Made by a program: the position numbers and the translations under genes. This document shows, piece after piece, positions 26,119-35,346 of a DNA stretch of 64,000 nucleotides. Every line of letters begins with the position of its first letter. The stretch's first letter is position 1. The notes below the pieces were generated by a model. It was not told the origin of the DNA. It saw only the letters and a list, made by a program, of their open reading frames with translations, and searched no databases. Source of the stretch: Cyanobacteria bacterium FACHB-471 (GTDB lineage Bacteria; Cyanobacteriota; Cyanobacteriia; Elainellales; Elainellaceae); assembly GCA_014695345.1 (NCBI GenBank), contig JACJOC010000017.1, forward strand, positions 62,001-126,000, given 5' to 3'.

Positions 26119-26267
26119 TAATTCCATCATTTGGAAACTCCACAGCGAACTTCTGATTGCACCAGACGATGCAATTGTTGGATACGATCAATCAGGGCCG
26201 CTTGCTAAACCAAACCAGCCTTCACCGATTGTTCGTCGTCTGTAGCAGTCCCTGTTCAGGAAGACCC

Positions 26268-26633
26268 ATGCAAATTACCCACTATCTTCACGCAGCTATT
26301 CTAGTTTCTGACTTGGAGAAAGCCGAACACTTCTATGGCAACGTGTTGGGACTACCCAAGGTCGATCGCCAGCTTAAATATCCTGGAGCCTGGTATCAGG
26401 TAAGTAATACGCAAATTCACCTGATCGTCGATTCAACCTTTTCTAACGGTCTCCACAATGCCGAGAAATGGGGGCGCAACCACCACGTTGCCCTTGCAGT
26501 CGATGACCTACAGGCTGCTAAGGAGCATCTCAAAGCTTGTGGACTGGATGTACAAACGAGCGCATCGGGTCGGGCTGCATTATTTACTCACGATCCAGAT
26601 GGCAATGTGATTGAGCTTACTGAGGCGAAATAG
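26268..26633 (+). CDS. VOC family protein
   Basis: A 121-residue glyoxalase/bleomycin-resistance/dioxygenase fold protein. HYLHAAILVSDLEKAEHFYGNVLGL opens the first module, NHHVALAVDDLQAAKEHL the second, and it ends DPDGNVIELTE with the usual metal-binding Glu. ATG 26268 has AGGAAG 7 nt upstream and gives the standard N-terminus; a frame open back to 26157 would add 37 unlikely residues. It is the second VOC gene in this regulatory island and is unlike the first. Confidence 0.88.
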   Translation: MQITHYLHAAILVSDLEKAEHFYGNVLGLPKVDRQLKYPGAWYQVSNTQIHLIVDSTFSNGLHNAEKWGRNHHVALAVDDLQAAKEHLKACGLDVQTSASGRAALFTHDPDGNVIELTEAK

Positions 26634-26713
26634 GTGTGGGCTTTTAAGGGCGATCGAAGGCACTGAGGGTAAACCCGGAACTACTAGCTCAGTGATTTCT
26701 TTCTATACATCAA

Positions 26714-26757
26714 GAAATCGGGGGATATCCTGCTTTGTAAGATACCCCCCGATTTTT
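26714..26757. terminator. stem-loop terminator
   Basis: AAATCGGGGG-ATATC pairs with GATA-CCCCCCGATTT (one bulge) and is followed by a T-run. It lies 80 bp after the VOC gene and faces the small minus-strand frame at 26808-26888. Confidence 0.65.
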
Positions 26758-26807
26758 AACTATTGAATTGGTTGAAGATCTAAAAGCAGAATTTTAAGAG
26801 CGAGATA

Positions 26808-26888
26808 TTACTCCACCAAGGCGCGGGTGTTAAACAGAGCGTAAGTTGTCCCAACCATCATTACTGTCAGCACTGCAATTGAAATCAT
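26808..26888 (-). CDS. possible 26-residue single-helix membrane protein
   Basis: On the minus strand, ATG 26886-26888 opens a 26-codon frame (MISIAVLTVMMVGTTYALF then NTRALVE) ending in TAA. One hydrophobic helix with a short polar tail is the shape of small photosynthetic or cytochrome subunits (Pet, Psb, Psa, Ndh classes). It matches none that I can recall by sequence. No good Shine-Dalgarno sequence is seen. It ends opposite a terminator-like hairpin, as expected for a gene of its own. Confidence 0.45.
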   Translation of the reverse strand: MISIAVLTVMMVGTTYALFNTRALVE

Positions 26889-27103
26889 GAGAGGCACCCG
26901 AAGTTATCTAAGCTCATAGTTCACACGATTAGCTCTCAGGCTCTCAGATTCCTTGCTTAATTCCCTACGCTATATTGCTGAACCAGAGTAATTCTGAGGG
27001 TTCTATCTGTCTAACTTTCCATCCTAAGACGTGGAGAGTCCTGCAATTATTTCGTTACAATTATTCATAAGTAAACAATTGTTTTTTAATTTAGCGGTAT
27101 CCC

Positions 27104-28177
27104 ATGGCTGCACCTTTAGCTGCCCCTTTCACGAAACTGGCCTATCAGACGTTTCAGCAAGGCAAAAGTTACTTTGGGCTGGCTCACAAGACTCTTAGTA
27201 GTCAGCTGTTGAGCTTAATCGCTCCACCTCGCGATCGCCAACCTAGCCCGCTTTCGGCTGACCTGCTGCTCAAAATCCAACGGCGACTCAACCAGTTACT
27301 CGAAACAGACTGGCAAGATGCGGAGCAAGGCATCTATCCTGAAAGTTTGCTGTTTGACAACCCCTGGGAAGATTTCTTCCGTTACTATCCTGCCCTCTGC
27401 CTGGATATGCCTCAGATTTGGGAGCGGGCCAACCAAAAACGTCATCAAGACTTTTCGACTCAAGTTAAAACCGAGGGTTATCCCAGCTATTACCTGCAAA
27501 ACTTCCATCACCAGACAGATGGTTACTTGAGCGACATGTCTGCAAATTTGTATGACTTGCAGGTTGAGATCTTGTTCAACGGCTCTGCCGATGCAATGCG
27601 ACGGCGGATTTTGGCTCCGCTCAAGCGGGGATTGGAGCAGTTTACCCAAACTCCTCCTCATCAAATTCGAGTGTTAGACGTAGCTTGCGGGACTGGGCGT
27701 ACACTGCGGCTAATTCGTGGCATGTTGCCCGATGCGTCTCTGTTTGGCACAGATCTGTCACCTGCCTATTTGCGTAAAGCCAATCAGCTTTTGTCTCAGA
27801 ATCCTGGAGAGCTACCTCAATTGCTTCAGGCAAACGCTGAAGAGCTGCCTTACCTGGACAATTATTTCCACGCAGTAACCTCTGTTTTCCTGTTCCATGA
27901 GTTGCCGCCTGCAGTTCGTCAACGGGTAATTGAGCAGGCTTTTCGGGTCGTGCAACCTGGTGGTGTGTTTGTCATTTGTGACTCGATTCAGGTCAGTGAT
28001 TCACCTGACTTAATGTCACTCATGGAAGGATTTCCAGATATGTTCCATGAGCCCTACTATCGTCATTACACCACTGATAACATGGTTGGGCGGTTGGAGC
28101 AGGTAGGATTTGTAGGTATTACCACTGAAGTTCACTTTATGAGTAAGTACTGGATTGCTCGTAAGCCAGCTTCCTAA
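27104..28177 (+). CDS. class I SAM-dependent methyltransferase
   Basis: A 357-residue methyltransferase. Residues about 1-180 are an extra N-terminal domain of cyanobacterial type (DNPWEDFFRYYPALCLDMPQ, SYYLQNFHHQTDGYLS). The methyltransferase core follows: motif I VLDVACGTGRTLRLI near residue 197, FGTDLSP, ANAEELPY and VVQPGGVFVICDS. The ATG lies within a CCATGG. The substrate is unknown; the fused N-terminal domain is seen in cyanobacterial proteins sometimes annotated as quinone-type or tocopherol-like methyltransferases, which I would not assert. Monocistronic. Confidence 0.85.
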   Translation: MAAPLAAPFTKLAYQTFQQGKSYFGLAHKTLSSQLLSLIAPPRDRQPSPLSADLLLKIQRRLNQLLETDWQDAEQGIYPESLLFDNPWEDFFRYYPALCLDMPQIWERANQKRHQDFSTQVKTEGYPSYYLQNFHHQTDGYLSDMSANLYDLQVEILFNGSADAMRRRILAPLKRGLEQFTQTPPHQIRVLDVACGTGRTLRLIRGMLPDASLFGTDLSPAYLRKANQLLSQNPGELPQLLQANAEELPYLDNYFHAVTSVFLFHELPPAVRQRVIEQAFRVVQPGGVFVICDSIQVSDSPDLMSLMEGFPDMFHEPYYRHYTTDNMVGRLEQVGFVGITTEVHFMSKYWIARKPAS

Positions 28178-28484
28178 GGGCTGTGTCTCTCCCTAAGTTG
28201 TCCCTATGCAACTTCGACGAAGATAAGTCCACATGAGGAGCGTGAGCCGAGTTCATGCTTCTCATGTAGACCATTGGAAAAAACGTCCCAAGCGTTTTTC
28301 ACCTTAGTTAGAGCAGGAATGAGGCATTCTTCCTAAGGGAAAACGTAAAAAAATTCGCAGAGCTAAGGTTGATAGAGCTGACAAAGGCTAGAGTTGGGAT
28401 GGGTGCAGTTGATGCAAGTTTGTATTAACCTGAGCCTTTTTTAGTTTTTCAGCTTAGCTATTTGGTACAAGGGAAACGCTGATT
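28178..28484. other. intergenic region with two hairpins
   Basis: An imperfect stem (ACATGAGGAG ... CTTCTCATGT, about 28232-28266) and a short A/T-ended stem (AAAAACG-TCCCAAG-CGTTTTT, about 28279-28299) that could end the methyltransferase transcript. No gene seen. Confidence 0.5.
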
Positions 28485-28955
28485 ATGACAACTTACAGAC
28501 CTCCCGAATCTGACACTGACCAGAGTCTTGTTAGCGAAGATCTGGTGACAGCTAACCATCTAGAGGTAATTGAGACCGTTATCTCTAGCTTGCAAGAAGA
28601 CCAGAGTGCAATGGTGAGTCAGAGTGAGCAGGGTCATCTGTGGAAGTTTCAGTATGGAACCGTTGAAGTATTTGTGCAGTTGACTGGGTTAACGGACGAA
28701 GATACTTTTACGGTTTGGGCGACGGTGTTAAAACTGCCCGCAAAAAACGAAGCGCAGTTGATGCAAAAGCTATTAAAGATGAATTGGTCGGATACCTTTG
28801 AGGCTCGTTTTAGCATTTTTGGTGACCAGGTGGTGGTGAATTCTACCCGGACGGTGGCTGAATTGTCGCCTGGTGAGGTGTCTCGGAATATTACGGTGGT
28901 AGCGACTGTTGCTAACGATAATGATGAGGCGCTTGTAGCTGAGTTTGGCGGTTAA
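28485..28955 (+). CDS. YbjN-domain protein
   Basis: A 156-residue protein of the YbjN/type III secretion chaperone-like fold. Characteristic parts are HLEVIETVISSLQEDQ, WKFQYGTVEVFVQL and LMQKLLKMNWSDTFEARF. Such proteins are thought to act as chaperone-like or stress-response factors; the client here is unknown. The next gene begins inside its last codons, so they form a two-gene operon. Confidence 0.85.
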   Translation: MTTYRPPESDTDQSLVSEDLVTANHLEVIETVISSLQEDQSAMVSQSEQGHLWKFQYGTVEVFVQLTGLTDEDTFTVWATVLKLPAKNEAQLMQKLLKMNWSDTFEARFSIFGDQVVVNSTRTVAELSPGEVSRNITVVATVANDNDEALVAEFGG

Positions 28956-29670
28956 TGCCGGTCGCCCCCATTGGCGATTGATCCCGCTACTTGAGGCACC
29001 CGGAAAAATTCAGATGGCGCTAGATCGATGGTTGCTGAGACAGCATCAGCTAGGGCTGCATCCACCCACGCTGAGGTTTTATACCTGGCTACCTGCGGCA
29101 ATTTCGCTGGGCTATCATCAGCAGCGCTATCCTGATCACTGGGAACAGTTGCATTGGCGAGACAGACCAATCGACCTGGTGCGTCGTCCTACAGGTGGAC
29201 GGGCGGTTTTGCACCAGGGCGATTTGACCTATGCAGTGATTGTTTCGGGCATTGCGGGTAGCCGAATTCAGGTTTACCAGGAAATTTGCCAATTTTTAAT
29301 TCAGGGCTGGCGATCGCTTGGTGTAGAACTTCATTTTGGCAAAGCTGGACGTGGCTACATTCACAACCCCAACTGCTTTGGCACCGCTACCGGAGCCGAC
29401 TTGGTTCTACCCGATGGGAAAAAGCTAATTGGTAGCGCTCAGCTTCACCGCAACGGAGCTACCCTTCAGCATGGCTCGATTCGCCTAAACCCTGATCCAG
29501 ATTTGTTTAAGCAAGTTTTTGAAGTTGAGGAGGCGATCGCTTCTCTCCCTTACTCAAAAGAAGCCATTATCGAAGCATTGACGGATTCAGCTCAGCAGTG
29601 CTTCAACATTCACCTCACTCCACAGCCCCTCTCACAGAAGGAATGGCAGGAGATCTCAGCTGAACTGTAA
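28945..29670 (+). CDS. lipoate/biotin protein ligase family (LplA-like)
   Basis: A BPL/LplA-fold protein of 241 residues. The conserved RRPTGGRAVLHQGDLTYAV lines the adenylate site and GKKLIGSAQLHRNG supplies the catalytic Lys; HGSIRL follows. Members attach lipoate or octanoate to E2 and GcvH proteins. The TTG start overlaps the YbjN stop by 11 bp and no ATG is available in frame nearby, so the true start could also be a few codons later. Substrate specificity is not visible in the sequence. Confidence 0.87.
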   Translation: MAVNAGRPHWRLIPLLEAPGKIQMALDRWLLRQHQLGLHPPTLRFYTWLPAAISLGYHQQRYPDHWEQLHWRDRPIDLVRRPTGGRAVLHQGDLTYAVIVSGIAGSRIQVYQEICQFLIQGWRSLGVELHFGKAGRGYIHNPNCFGTATGADLVLPDGKKLIGSAQLHRNGATLQHGSIRLNPDPDLFKQVFEVEEAIASLPYSKEAIIEALTDSAQQCFNIHLTPQPLSQKEWQEISAEL

Positions 29671-29731
29671 GCTTGCTTATTTCCCCAAGCTTGGCAACCA
29701 GCAAGCAACTAGCCCCTAACTCTTAACCCCT

Positions 29732-30931
29732 TCACTCAACTGCAGCCTTGGCGATCGCCTGAAGCTGCAACCCTGGTGGGTAAGCTCCTTCTTCCTTGAT
29801 CCGGCGAATGATTGCCTCAGAAATTGGCACGTTGAGTCTGTCAGCAACCGCTCGAACGACATCTCCCCGGTCAATCACGCCAGCAACGGAGTCTGCGGGA
29901 GAAAGCACCGTAATTTGACGAAGAGATTGAGTTTCTAAGGTATCAATGACTTGCGTCAAAGGAGTTGTCTCCTGCACCGTTGGAATTGCAGTTAAGGGAT
30001 GCACGACGCTGTATAAGAGTTGAGTTTCCCATTGGCTACGCTCAATCAAACGCAAATCCTCAAGGGAAACCATGCCCCGATAGCGACCATCTGAGGCGGC
30101 GTAGTAGACGATTAGGTCTGATTCTTCGTGCAAATATTTGTCTGCAAACTGGCGAATTGTCATGTCTGCGTCCGCTACGCGAAACTCACGGGTCATAGCA
30201 GTTACTGCGGTGAGGCTAACCAACGCTTCCTGCAAATCAACCACGCGACCGTAAGCACGAGCATTGCGAACTCCAAACCAACCCAACAGCGCTAGCCACA
30301 GCAAATCAAGTCGTCTGTAGCTCAGGTAAGCTGTAATGCCGAAAATGACCGCTGCCCAACCCAACGCTTGCCCGGTTCTGGCAGACCAGCGAACGCCTTT
30401 GTGGCGGCTTCCGGTCAGCTTCCAAACGGCTGCTTTGAGAACTTGCCCTCCATCTAGAGGCAAGCCTGGAATCATGTTAAACAGCGCCAGAACCAGGTTA
30501 ATGCCTGCTAGATCCGACAAAACGGCGGCAAACGGCTCACTCAGTGGAGCAAACTGACTGATCAGTGTCAACAGTAAGAAGATTGCAAAACTCACAGATG
30601 GTCCAGCGATCGCCACCTGAAAAGCCTGCCCCGGTGTCTTTGACTCCTGATCGATAGAGGCAATTCCACCAAACAAAAACAGAGTAATGGAGTTGACGAT
30701 AATGCCTTGCGATCGCGCTACCAAACTATGTCCCAATTCATGCAGCAGCACCGACCCAAACAGCAATAATGCCATGATTAATCCGACAATCCAGGTTGCT
30801 GTTGGGCTAAGTTCGCCTCCTTGCAGCGACGAACCGTAAAAGAACGTCACCAGCGCCAGGATGAAGAACCATGACGAGTCAATTAGCAGCGGGATGCCAA
30901 ATACAGAGCCAATTTGCCAACCTGTTCTCAT
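29732..30931 (-). CDS. site-2 protease family (M50) metalloprotease with CBS domains
   Basis: An intramembrane zinc protease. From ATG 30931 the protein has 399 residues. The zinc site HELGH is at residues 64-68, the third ligand motif NMIPGLPLDGGQVL lies further on, and six or so hydrophobic helices cover residues 1-230. The C-terminal part holds a pair of CBS domains (TAMTREFRVADADMTI; RQITVLSPADSVAGVIDRGD), probably sensing adenine nucleotides. ATG 30931 is selected by AGGAAGG 6 nt upstream; a longer frame to 30973 would add an Arg-rich stretch. It probably releases a membrane-bound regulator. The leader upstream is highly structured. Confidence 0.93.
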   Translation of the reverse strand: MRTGWQIGSVFGIPLLIDSSWFFILALVTFFYGSSLQGGELSPTATWIVGLIMALLLFGSVLLHELGHSLVARSQGIIVNSITLFLFGGIASIDQESKTPGQAFQVAIAGPSVSFAIFLLLTLISQFAPLSEPFAAVLSDLAGINLVLALFNMIPGLPLDGGQVLKAAVWKLTGSRHKGVRWSARTGQALGWAAVIFGITAYLSYRRLDLLWLALLGWFGVRNARAYGRVVDLQEALVSLTAVTAMTREFRVADADMTIRQFADKYLHEESDLIVYYAASDGRYRGMVSLEDLRLIERSQWETQLLYSVVHPLTAIPTVQETTPLTQVIDTLETQSLRQITVLSPADSVAGVIDRGDVVRAVADRLNVPISEAIIRRIKEEGAYPPGLQLQAIAKAAVE

Positions 30932-30954
30932 GCCACCTTCCTGACTCTGCCTAC

Positions 30955-31035
30955 GGTGCCCATAGCGACGCACAATTTAAGGCACCAGGTTCAGGTAGAC
31001 AGTACTAAGCCTTCGCCTGGGTCGCACCTTTCCTC
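30955..31035 (-). ncRNA. structured leader or small RNA upstream of the M50 protease
   Basis: Read on the minus strand this segment folds by eye into a long hairpin. GCGAC pairs with GTCGC at the base, then CCAGG with CCTGG, AGG with CCT and TAG with CTA around a small apical loop. A second stem (GGTGCC / GGCACC) overlaps its 3' part and could be an alternative fold. It is GC-rich compared with the flanks. I could not match it to SRP RNA, 6S RNA or a named riboswitch. Identity is open. Confidence 0.35.
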
Positions 31036-31100
31036 AATCTTACTGAAAACAGGTCTGACGCAGCCGAGAGCAAAAATTGGCGATCGCTCCAAATAAACAA

Positions 31101-31128
31101 GTAGGGGCAGTTCGCGAACTGCCCCTAC
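31101..31128. repeat. 28-bp perfect palindrome
   Basis: GTAGGGGCAGTTCG is followed directly by its complement CGAACTGCCCCTAC. It lies 47 bp downstream of psaK (minus strand). It may be a terminator or a REP-type palindrome; GTAGGGGC...GCCCCTAC arms are common in intergenic repeats of cyanobacteria. Confidence 0.6.
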
Positions 31129-31175
31129 AGGGATTTGTGGTTTATCCAAGTGGAAATTGCTGTAAGTCGCAAACG

Positions 31176-31442
31176 CTAGAGCAAACCTGCGTTGCTTAAT
31201 CCTAAAATGGCTCCAGCTCCCAAAATATGACCAAAGCTGGCAGTTGCTAACAGTTCAGGAATGCCAAAGCCAGTAAACATAGCAGGCACTTCAACTGGAA
31301 GTGAAGGTCCAACGCCACGCTTTTGAATCGCGTAGTAGCCAATGGCGATCGCCAGCAGATTGCAAACAATCATGACAACAGCCGTGCTAGTCGACCAGGG
31401 CGAGGTAGAAGCAACAGTCGTGAGTAAAGTAGAGTAAATCAA
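31176..31442 (-). CDS. psaK: photosystem I reaction centre subunit PsaK
   Basis: A small thylakoid protein with two membrane helices at the edge of the PSI core, involved in trimer-edge and antenna contacts. Two hydrophobic helices are visible (about residues 20-40, AVVMIVCNLLAIAIGYYAIQ, and about 60-82, LLATASFGHILGAGAILGL), joined by the loop KRGVGPSLPVEVP. The 88-residue length is typical. The start is a TTG with a strong AGGAG 8 nt upstream; no ATG fits. It is monocistronic and divergent from trpF. Confidence 0.95.
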   Translation of the reverse strand: MIYSTLLTTVASTSPWSTSTAVVMIVCNLLAIAIGYYAIQKRGVGPSLPVEVPAMFTGFGIPELLATASFGHILGAGAILGLSNAGLL

Positions 31443-31606
31443 AACAAATCTCCTGTATTGCGTGTGTCGAACAAATTTTTAGAAGCAAAAGCTTTCGTCA
31501 GAAAAGCAATAGGATTATAAAAATCTGCTGGACTACAATTTACGCTTTGTTTTAAGAGTTAACAGTCGGCGCTTAATTTGACACAAAAGTACGTAATTTT
31601 AAGAAT

Positions 31607-32290
31607 ATGAGGATCAAAATCTGCGGCATCACCAAGCCAGACCAGGGAAAAGCGATCGCCCAAATGGGGGCAACCGCACTTGGCTTTATGTGTGTGCCCC
31701 AATCTCCCCGCTACATTTCGCCTGAGCAAATTCGGCTGATAGTCGATCATCTGCCCGTCCACCCCCTGACTGGAGCATTAATTGATCGGGTTGGAGTGTT
31801 TGCGAATGCGACGTTGGTAGAAATTTGTCAGGTGGTGGCGATCGCCAATCTCAATGCGGTTCAGCTTCACGGCAGCGAGTCACCTGAGTTTTGCCAGCAG
31901 CTTCGAGCCGCCTTACCAGAAATTGAAATTCTTAAAGCTCTCCGAGTTCGCAGTTCAGAGACTCTGGCTGAAGCAAACGCTTACACGGACAGTATTGATG
32001 CGCTATTGCTCGACGCATACCACCCCAAACTGCTCGGTGGTACCGGAAAAACCTTAGATTGGTCGAGCTTGCAAAACTTCCGCCCAAATTGCTCTTGGCT
32101 TTTGGCAGGCGGACTTACCCCCAGCAATGTGCGAGAGGCTCTCAACCAGGTTTTTCCTGACGGTATTGACCTTTCTAGCGGGGTGGAGCATCTGCCGGGT
32201 GACAAAGACTTAGCCAAAGTTGCCCAATTGTTCGAGCAACTCAAACTGCACCATGTTGCTAAACTCCAATCCCTAGCCTCCAGCCCCTAG
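31607..32290 (+). CDS. trpF: phosphoribosylanthranilate isomerase
   Basis: Third step of tryptophan synthesis: Amadori rearrangement of PRA to CdRP. A (beta/alpha)8 barrel of 227 residues opening with the signature [13 protein letters not shown] (catalytic Cys6), then [38 protein letters not shown] (catalytic Asp) and [10 protein letters not shown]. No other trp gene is adjacent, as usual in cyanobacteria. Its 3' end overlaps the convergent obg gene by 18 bp. Confidence 0.96.
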   Translation: MRIKICGITKPDQGKAIAQMGATALGFMCVPQSPRYISPEQIRLIVDHLPVHPLTGALIDRVGVFANATLVEICQVVAIANLNAVQLHGSESPEFCQQLRAALPEIEILKALRVRSSETLAEANAYTDSIDALLLDAYHPKLLGGTGKTLDWSSLQNFRPNCSWLLAGGLTPSNVREALNQVFPDGIDLSSGVEHLPGDKDLAKVAQLFEQLKLHHVAKLQSLASSP

Positions 32291-33337
32291 TTTCTCAGGC
32301 TCCAACACCATCTCATCTACCTCCGATTCCTCCAGCTCCTTCGCCTCCTCCAAGCGCTGCCAAACCGTTTGAAGCAGAGAATCTAGTCCAATCCGGGCGA
32401 CGGCTGAAATTTTGAATACAGTTGTTTGGCTCAGTTCTTCGAGTTCAGTGGCGATCGCTTCCAAATCCTGCATTCCTGGCGTAACCGCGTCAATTTTGTT
32501 GAGTGCCAAAATTTGTGGGCGATCGGCTAAGCCCCGTCCGTATGCTTGAAGCTCTGCCTGGATTGTTTGATAAGCGCCGATCGGATCTTCGGACGTTGCA
32601 TCAATCAGGTGCAGCAAAACACGAGTTCGCTCAATGTGCCGGAGGAAATCGTGCCCCAAACCAGTACCCAGATGTGCGCCCTCAATCAACCCTGGAATAT
32701 CTGCAAAGACAGTACCATCTCCGGTCGGCTTGCGGACAACACCCAAATTTGGCACTAGCGTTGTGAAAGGATAGTCGGCAATTTTAGGACGGGCTGCTGA
32801 CAAGGCAGAAATCAGCGTCGATTTTCCGGCATTGGGCAGTCCAATGATCCCGACTTCTGCCAGCAATTTTAGCTCTAGGCGAATCAACCGAGTTTCTCCT
32901 GGCAATCCTGGCAGCGCATGTTCTGGCGCTCGGTTACGATTGCTAAGAAAGTGCTTATTCCCCAGTCCACCTTTACCGCCTTTAGCAACATAAAGCGTTT
33001 GCCCAGGAGTAGTCAGATCCCCCAAAATTTCGTCTGTTTCTACGTCATACACAACCGTGCCGCAAGGCACTTCAATCAGGCGATCGCTCCCTGCCCCGCC
33101 TGTCATATTCTTAGGTCCGCCCCGTTCTCCATCCTCTGCCTTAAACCGATGGGCGTATCTGAAGTCCAACAGCGTTTGCAAATGCTCAACCGCCTGGAGA
33201 ATCACTGAACCGCCATTGCCGCCATTCCCACCAGCAGGGCCACCAGCAGGCACATACTTCTCTCGACGGAAAGCGACTATTCCATCGCCGCCATCGCCCG
33301 CCTGAACCTCAATCTCCGCCTGATCAATAAATTGCAT
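32273..33337 (-). CDS. obg: GTPase ObgE/CgtA
   Basis: Essential ribosome-associated GTPase acting in 50S assembly and stress signalling. The glycine-rich Obg fold comprises residues 1-158 ([21 protein letters not shown]). The G domain follows: G1 GLPNAGKS at 166-173, [14 protein letters not shown] (G3) and LNKID (G4). The C-terminal OCT domain of some homologues is missing; a short Glu-rich tail ends the 354-residue protein, which is common in cyanobacteria. Start ATG clear. Confidence 0.96.
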   Translation of the reverse strand: MQFIDQAEIEVQAGDGGDGIVAFRREKYVPAGGPAGGNGGNGGSVILQAVEHLQTLLDFRYAHRFKAEDGERGGPKNMTGGAGSDRLIEVPCGTVVYDVETDEILGDLTTPGQTLYVAKGGKGGLGNKHFLSNRNRAPEHALPGLPGETRLIRLELKLLAEVGIIGLPNAGKSTLISALSAARPKIADYPFTTLVPNLGVVRKPTGDGTVFADIPGLIEGAHLGTGLGHDFLRHIERTRVLLHLIDATSEDPIGAYQTIQAELQAYGRGLADRPQILALNKIDAVTPGMQDLEAIATELEELSQTTVFKISAVARIGLDSLLQTVWQRLEEAKELEESEVDEMVLEPEKLGAGG

Positions 33338-33575
33338 AACAATAACGTCTAACCAAAATGTCTAGCCAATCGCCCTTTCCTCAATCATAGGCAATCCCAA
33401 CCACTCCCCAACCCCAATCCGTAACCTCTCAGTCCCAACTCCTCATTCCTCCAACCCCTACTTTGCAATTTCTGCTTCTTCCCAGGGAAAACTATTCACG
33501 GTTGGAGAAACCTGATGAATCGTCTGGGCGATCGCTCTCCAAAAGGGGCGGTCGCCTACGCCCTACAATAAGCTC

Positions 33576-34832
33576 ATGCGTCGAAAACTGCCTCGCTGGT
33601 TAACTTACCTCCTGAGTGCCGGATTGGCGCTCCTGGTCGTCACCCGTCCTGCAATTCCTCAAGCCATCTCCGCACCTTCCAGTGAAATTCGGGGCGTGTG
33701 GCTAACCAACGTTGCCAGCGGCGTGCTGTTTTTACCCCAAGGCGTGAGTCGAGCCGTCAATCAGCTTGCCCAGCTTAACTTCAACACGCTCTACCCAGTC
33801 GTCTGGAATCGCGGCTACACCACCTATCCCAGTTCCGTCACTCAGGCTGCCACTGGTGAAACTCAGCTTCCCCTGCTGCGCTCAACGCGAATTGGACGCA
33901 GTTTACTGGCAACGTTTATCCAGCAGGGGCACCAGCGAAACCTGCGCGTTATTCCCTGGTTTGAATATGGGTTCATGGCTCCCAGGCGCTCATCCCTGGT
34001 AAAACGTCATCCTGAGTGGCTGACCCAATATAGGGATGGGAGCCAGGTCTTGAAAGCAGGCACCGCAGAATTGGGTTTACCCGACACCCCTGAGACGCTC
34101 TGGCAGTCTCGTCGTTCTAGACTACGCCAACTGGTGCGGCAACAGTCCAGCCATCAGCTAGTTTGGCTTAACCCACTCCACCCCCAGGTTCAGGAATTTT
34201 TGCTGGATCTGATTTTGGAAGTGGTAACCCGCTATGACGTAGACGGAATTCAGCTAGACGACCACTTTAGCTTGCCGGTTGAGCTAGGGTACGACCCCTT
34301 CACAGCCCAGCTTTACCGTCAGGAACACCAGGGCAACTCTCCTCCTGACGATCCTTTAGACGAAGAGTGGATGCGCTGGCGAGCTAACAAGCTAGGTGAC
34401 TTTATGCGACGAATCTTTTTGGCAGTCAAAATTGCTAAGCCAAACTGCTTGATTTCACTCTCACCTAACTCACCCGGATTTGCCTATCGACACTATCTAC
34501 AGGATTGGCAAACCTGGGTCAGACAGGGCTGGCTGGGAGAAGTGATCGTACAAACCTACCGAAATGACCTTGATCGCTTCGTTGCAGAACTAGAGCAGCC
34601 TGCAATGCGAGAAATGCATCAACTTGTGCCAATGGGAATTGGCATCTTAACAGGCACCTGGAATAATCCGATCGCGATCGCCCAAATTCAGCAGCAGGTT
34701 GAGGCGGTACGCGATCTGGGATTTGACGGCATTTCTTTCTTCTACTGGGAAAGCCTCTGGGGTTACATCACACCAGAACCACCTAGAGAGCGGCGAAAGG
34801 GATTCCAGTCTCTCTTTCTGCCAACCGCTTAG
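33576..34832 (+). CDS. exported glycosidase-like protein, GHL10/DUF187 family
   Basis: A 418-residue protein with an N-terminal signal peptide (LPRWLTYLLSAGLALLVV, cleaved after about residue 30). The TIM-barrel family core is complete: IRGVWLTNVASGVLF, LNFNTLYPVVWNRGYT, RNLRVIPWFEYGFM, and VDGIQLDDHFSLP with the putative catalytic Asp pair, then GFDGISFFYWESLWG. E. coli YngK is a relative. Likely hydrolyses cell-wall or exopolysaccharide in the periplasm; the substrate is unproven. Monocistronic. Confidence 0.87.
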   Translation: MRRKLPRWLTYLLSAGLALLVVTRPAIPQAISAPSSEIRGVWLTNVASGVLFLPQGVSRAVNQLAQLNFNTLYPVVWNRGYTTYPSSVTQAATGETQLPLLRSTRIGRSLLATFIQQGHQRNLRVIPWFEYGFMAPRRSSLVKRHPEWLTQYRDGSQVLKAGTAELGLPDTPETLWQSRRSRLRQLVRQQSSHQLVWLNPLHPQVQEFLLDLILEVVTRYDVDGIQLDDHFSLPVELGYDPFTAQLYRQEHQGNSPPDDPLDEEWMRWRANKLGDFMRRIFLAVKIAKPNCLISLSPNSPGFAYRHYLQDWQTWVRQGWLGEVIVQTYRNDLDRFVAELEQPAMREMHQLVPMGIGILTGTWNNPIAIAQIQQQVEAVRDLGFDGISFFYWESLWGYITPEPPRERRKGFQSLFLPTA

Positions 34833-35346
34833 GTTGAGAGCTACAAATCTTAAACTTCGCCTCTGAGCCAGCTTTTGTCAGTCATCGCACCTTTAAGGTT
34901 TTGCAAAACATCGAAAAACCATCCCATCAACCTATTGGCAGAAGAAACAATTAGCGCTAAGAATAGCATTCATGTAGCAATTTCCGGCGGGCTGTGGCTC
35001 ACACTCACAATTCACCTATCAGAAGTTGCTTCGTTCTCTTCTGACTTAAAACTGCTGATTGAACTGACAATATCTACCAAATTTTTTCAGGCGATCGCTT
35101 TTAGGGTGTGGTTACCCCTACATCGAAGGAATTCACGTAGACAAGAAGTGGGTGGAAACTGGTACAAGTAATGCTGCGATCGCCGCAGCATTCGCTAAAA
35201 TCTATATCCAAACATTCGACCCACTTTTAACAAGCGTAGAACTGTAAGTAGTGAGCGCTTATTTGCAAAGAATCCTGAATCTCTGTCCTCTATTCTTGTT
35301 TTATCGCAGACTATACTCTTCACCACCTGATTGAAATATTTCTCTA
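34833..35346. other. intergenic region
   Basis: 514 bp with no supported gene; a 98-codon frame at 34875-35171 is compositionally poor and lacks a Shine-Dalgarno sequence. A 9-bp stem (AATGCTGCG / CGCAGCATT) around a HIP1 core lies at 35170-35192. Confidence 0.45.

Noticed and set aside
30955-31035. SRP (4.5S) RNA
   Set aside because: The segment CCAGGTTCAGGT on the + strand recalls the start of SRP domain IV, but the GGAA tetraloop and the AGCA side of the internal loop are absent, so I only list a structured element.
34875-35171. 98-codon frame after the GHL10 gene
   Set aside because: Composition and lack of a ribosome-binding site look like chance; nothing recognisable in the sequence.
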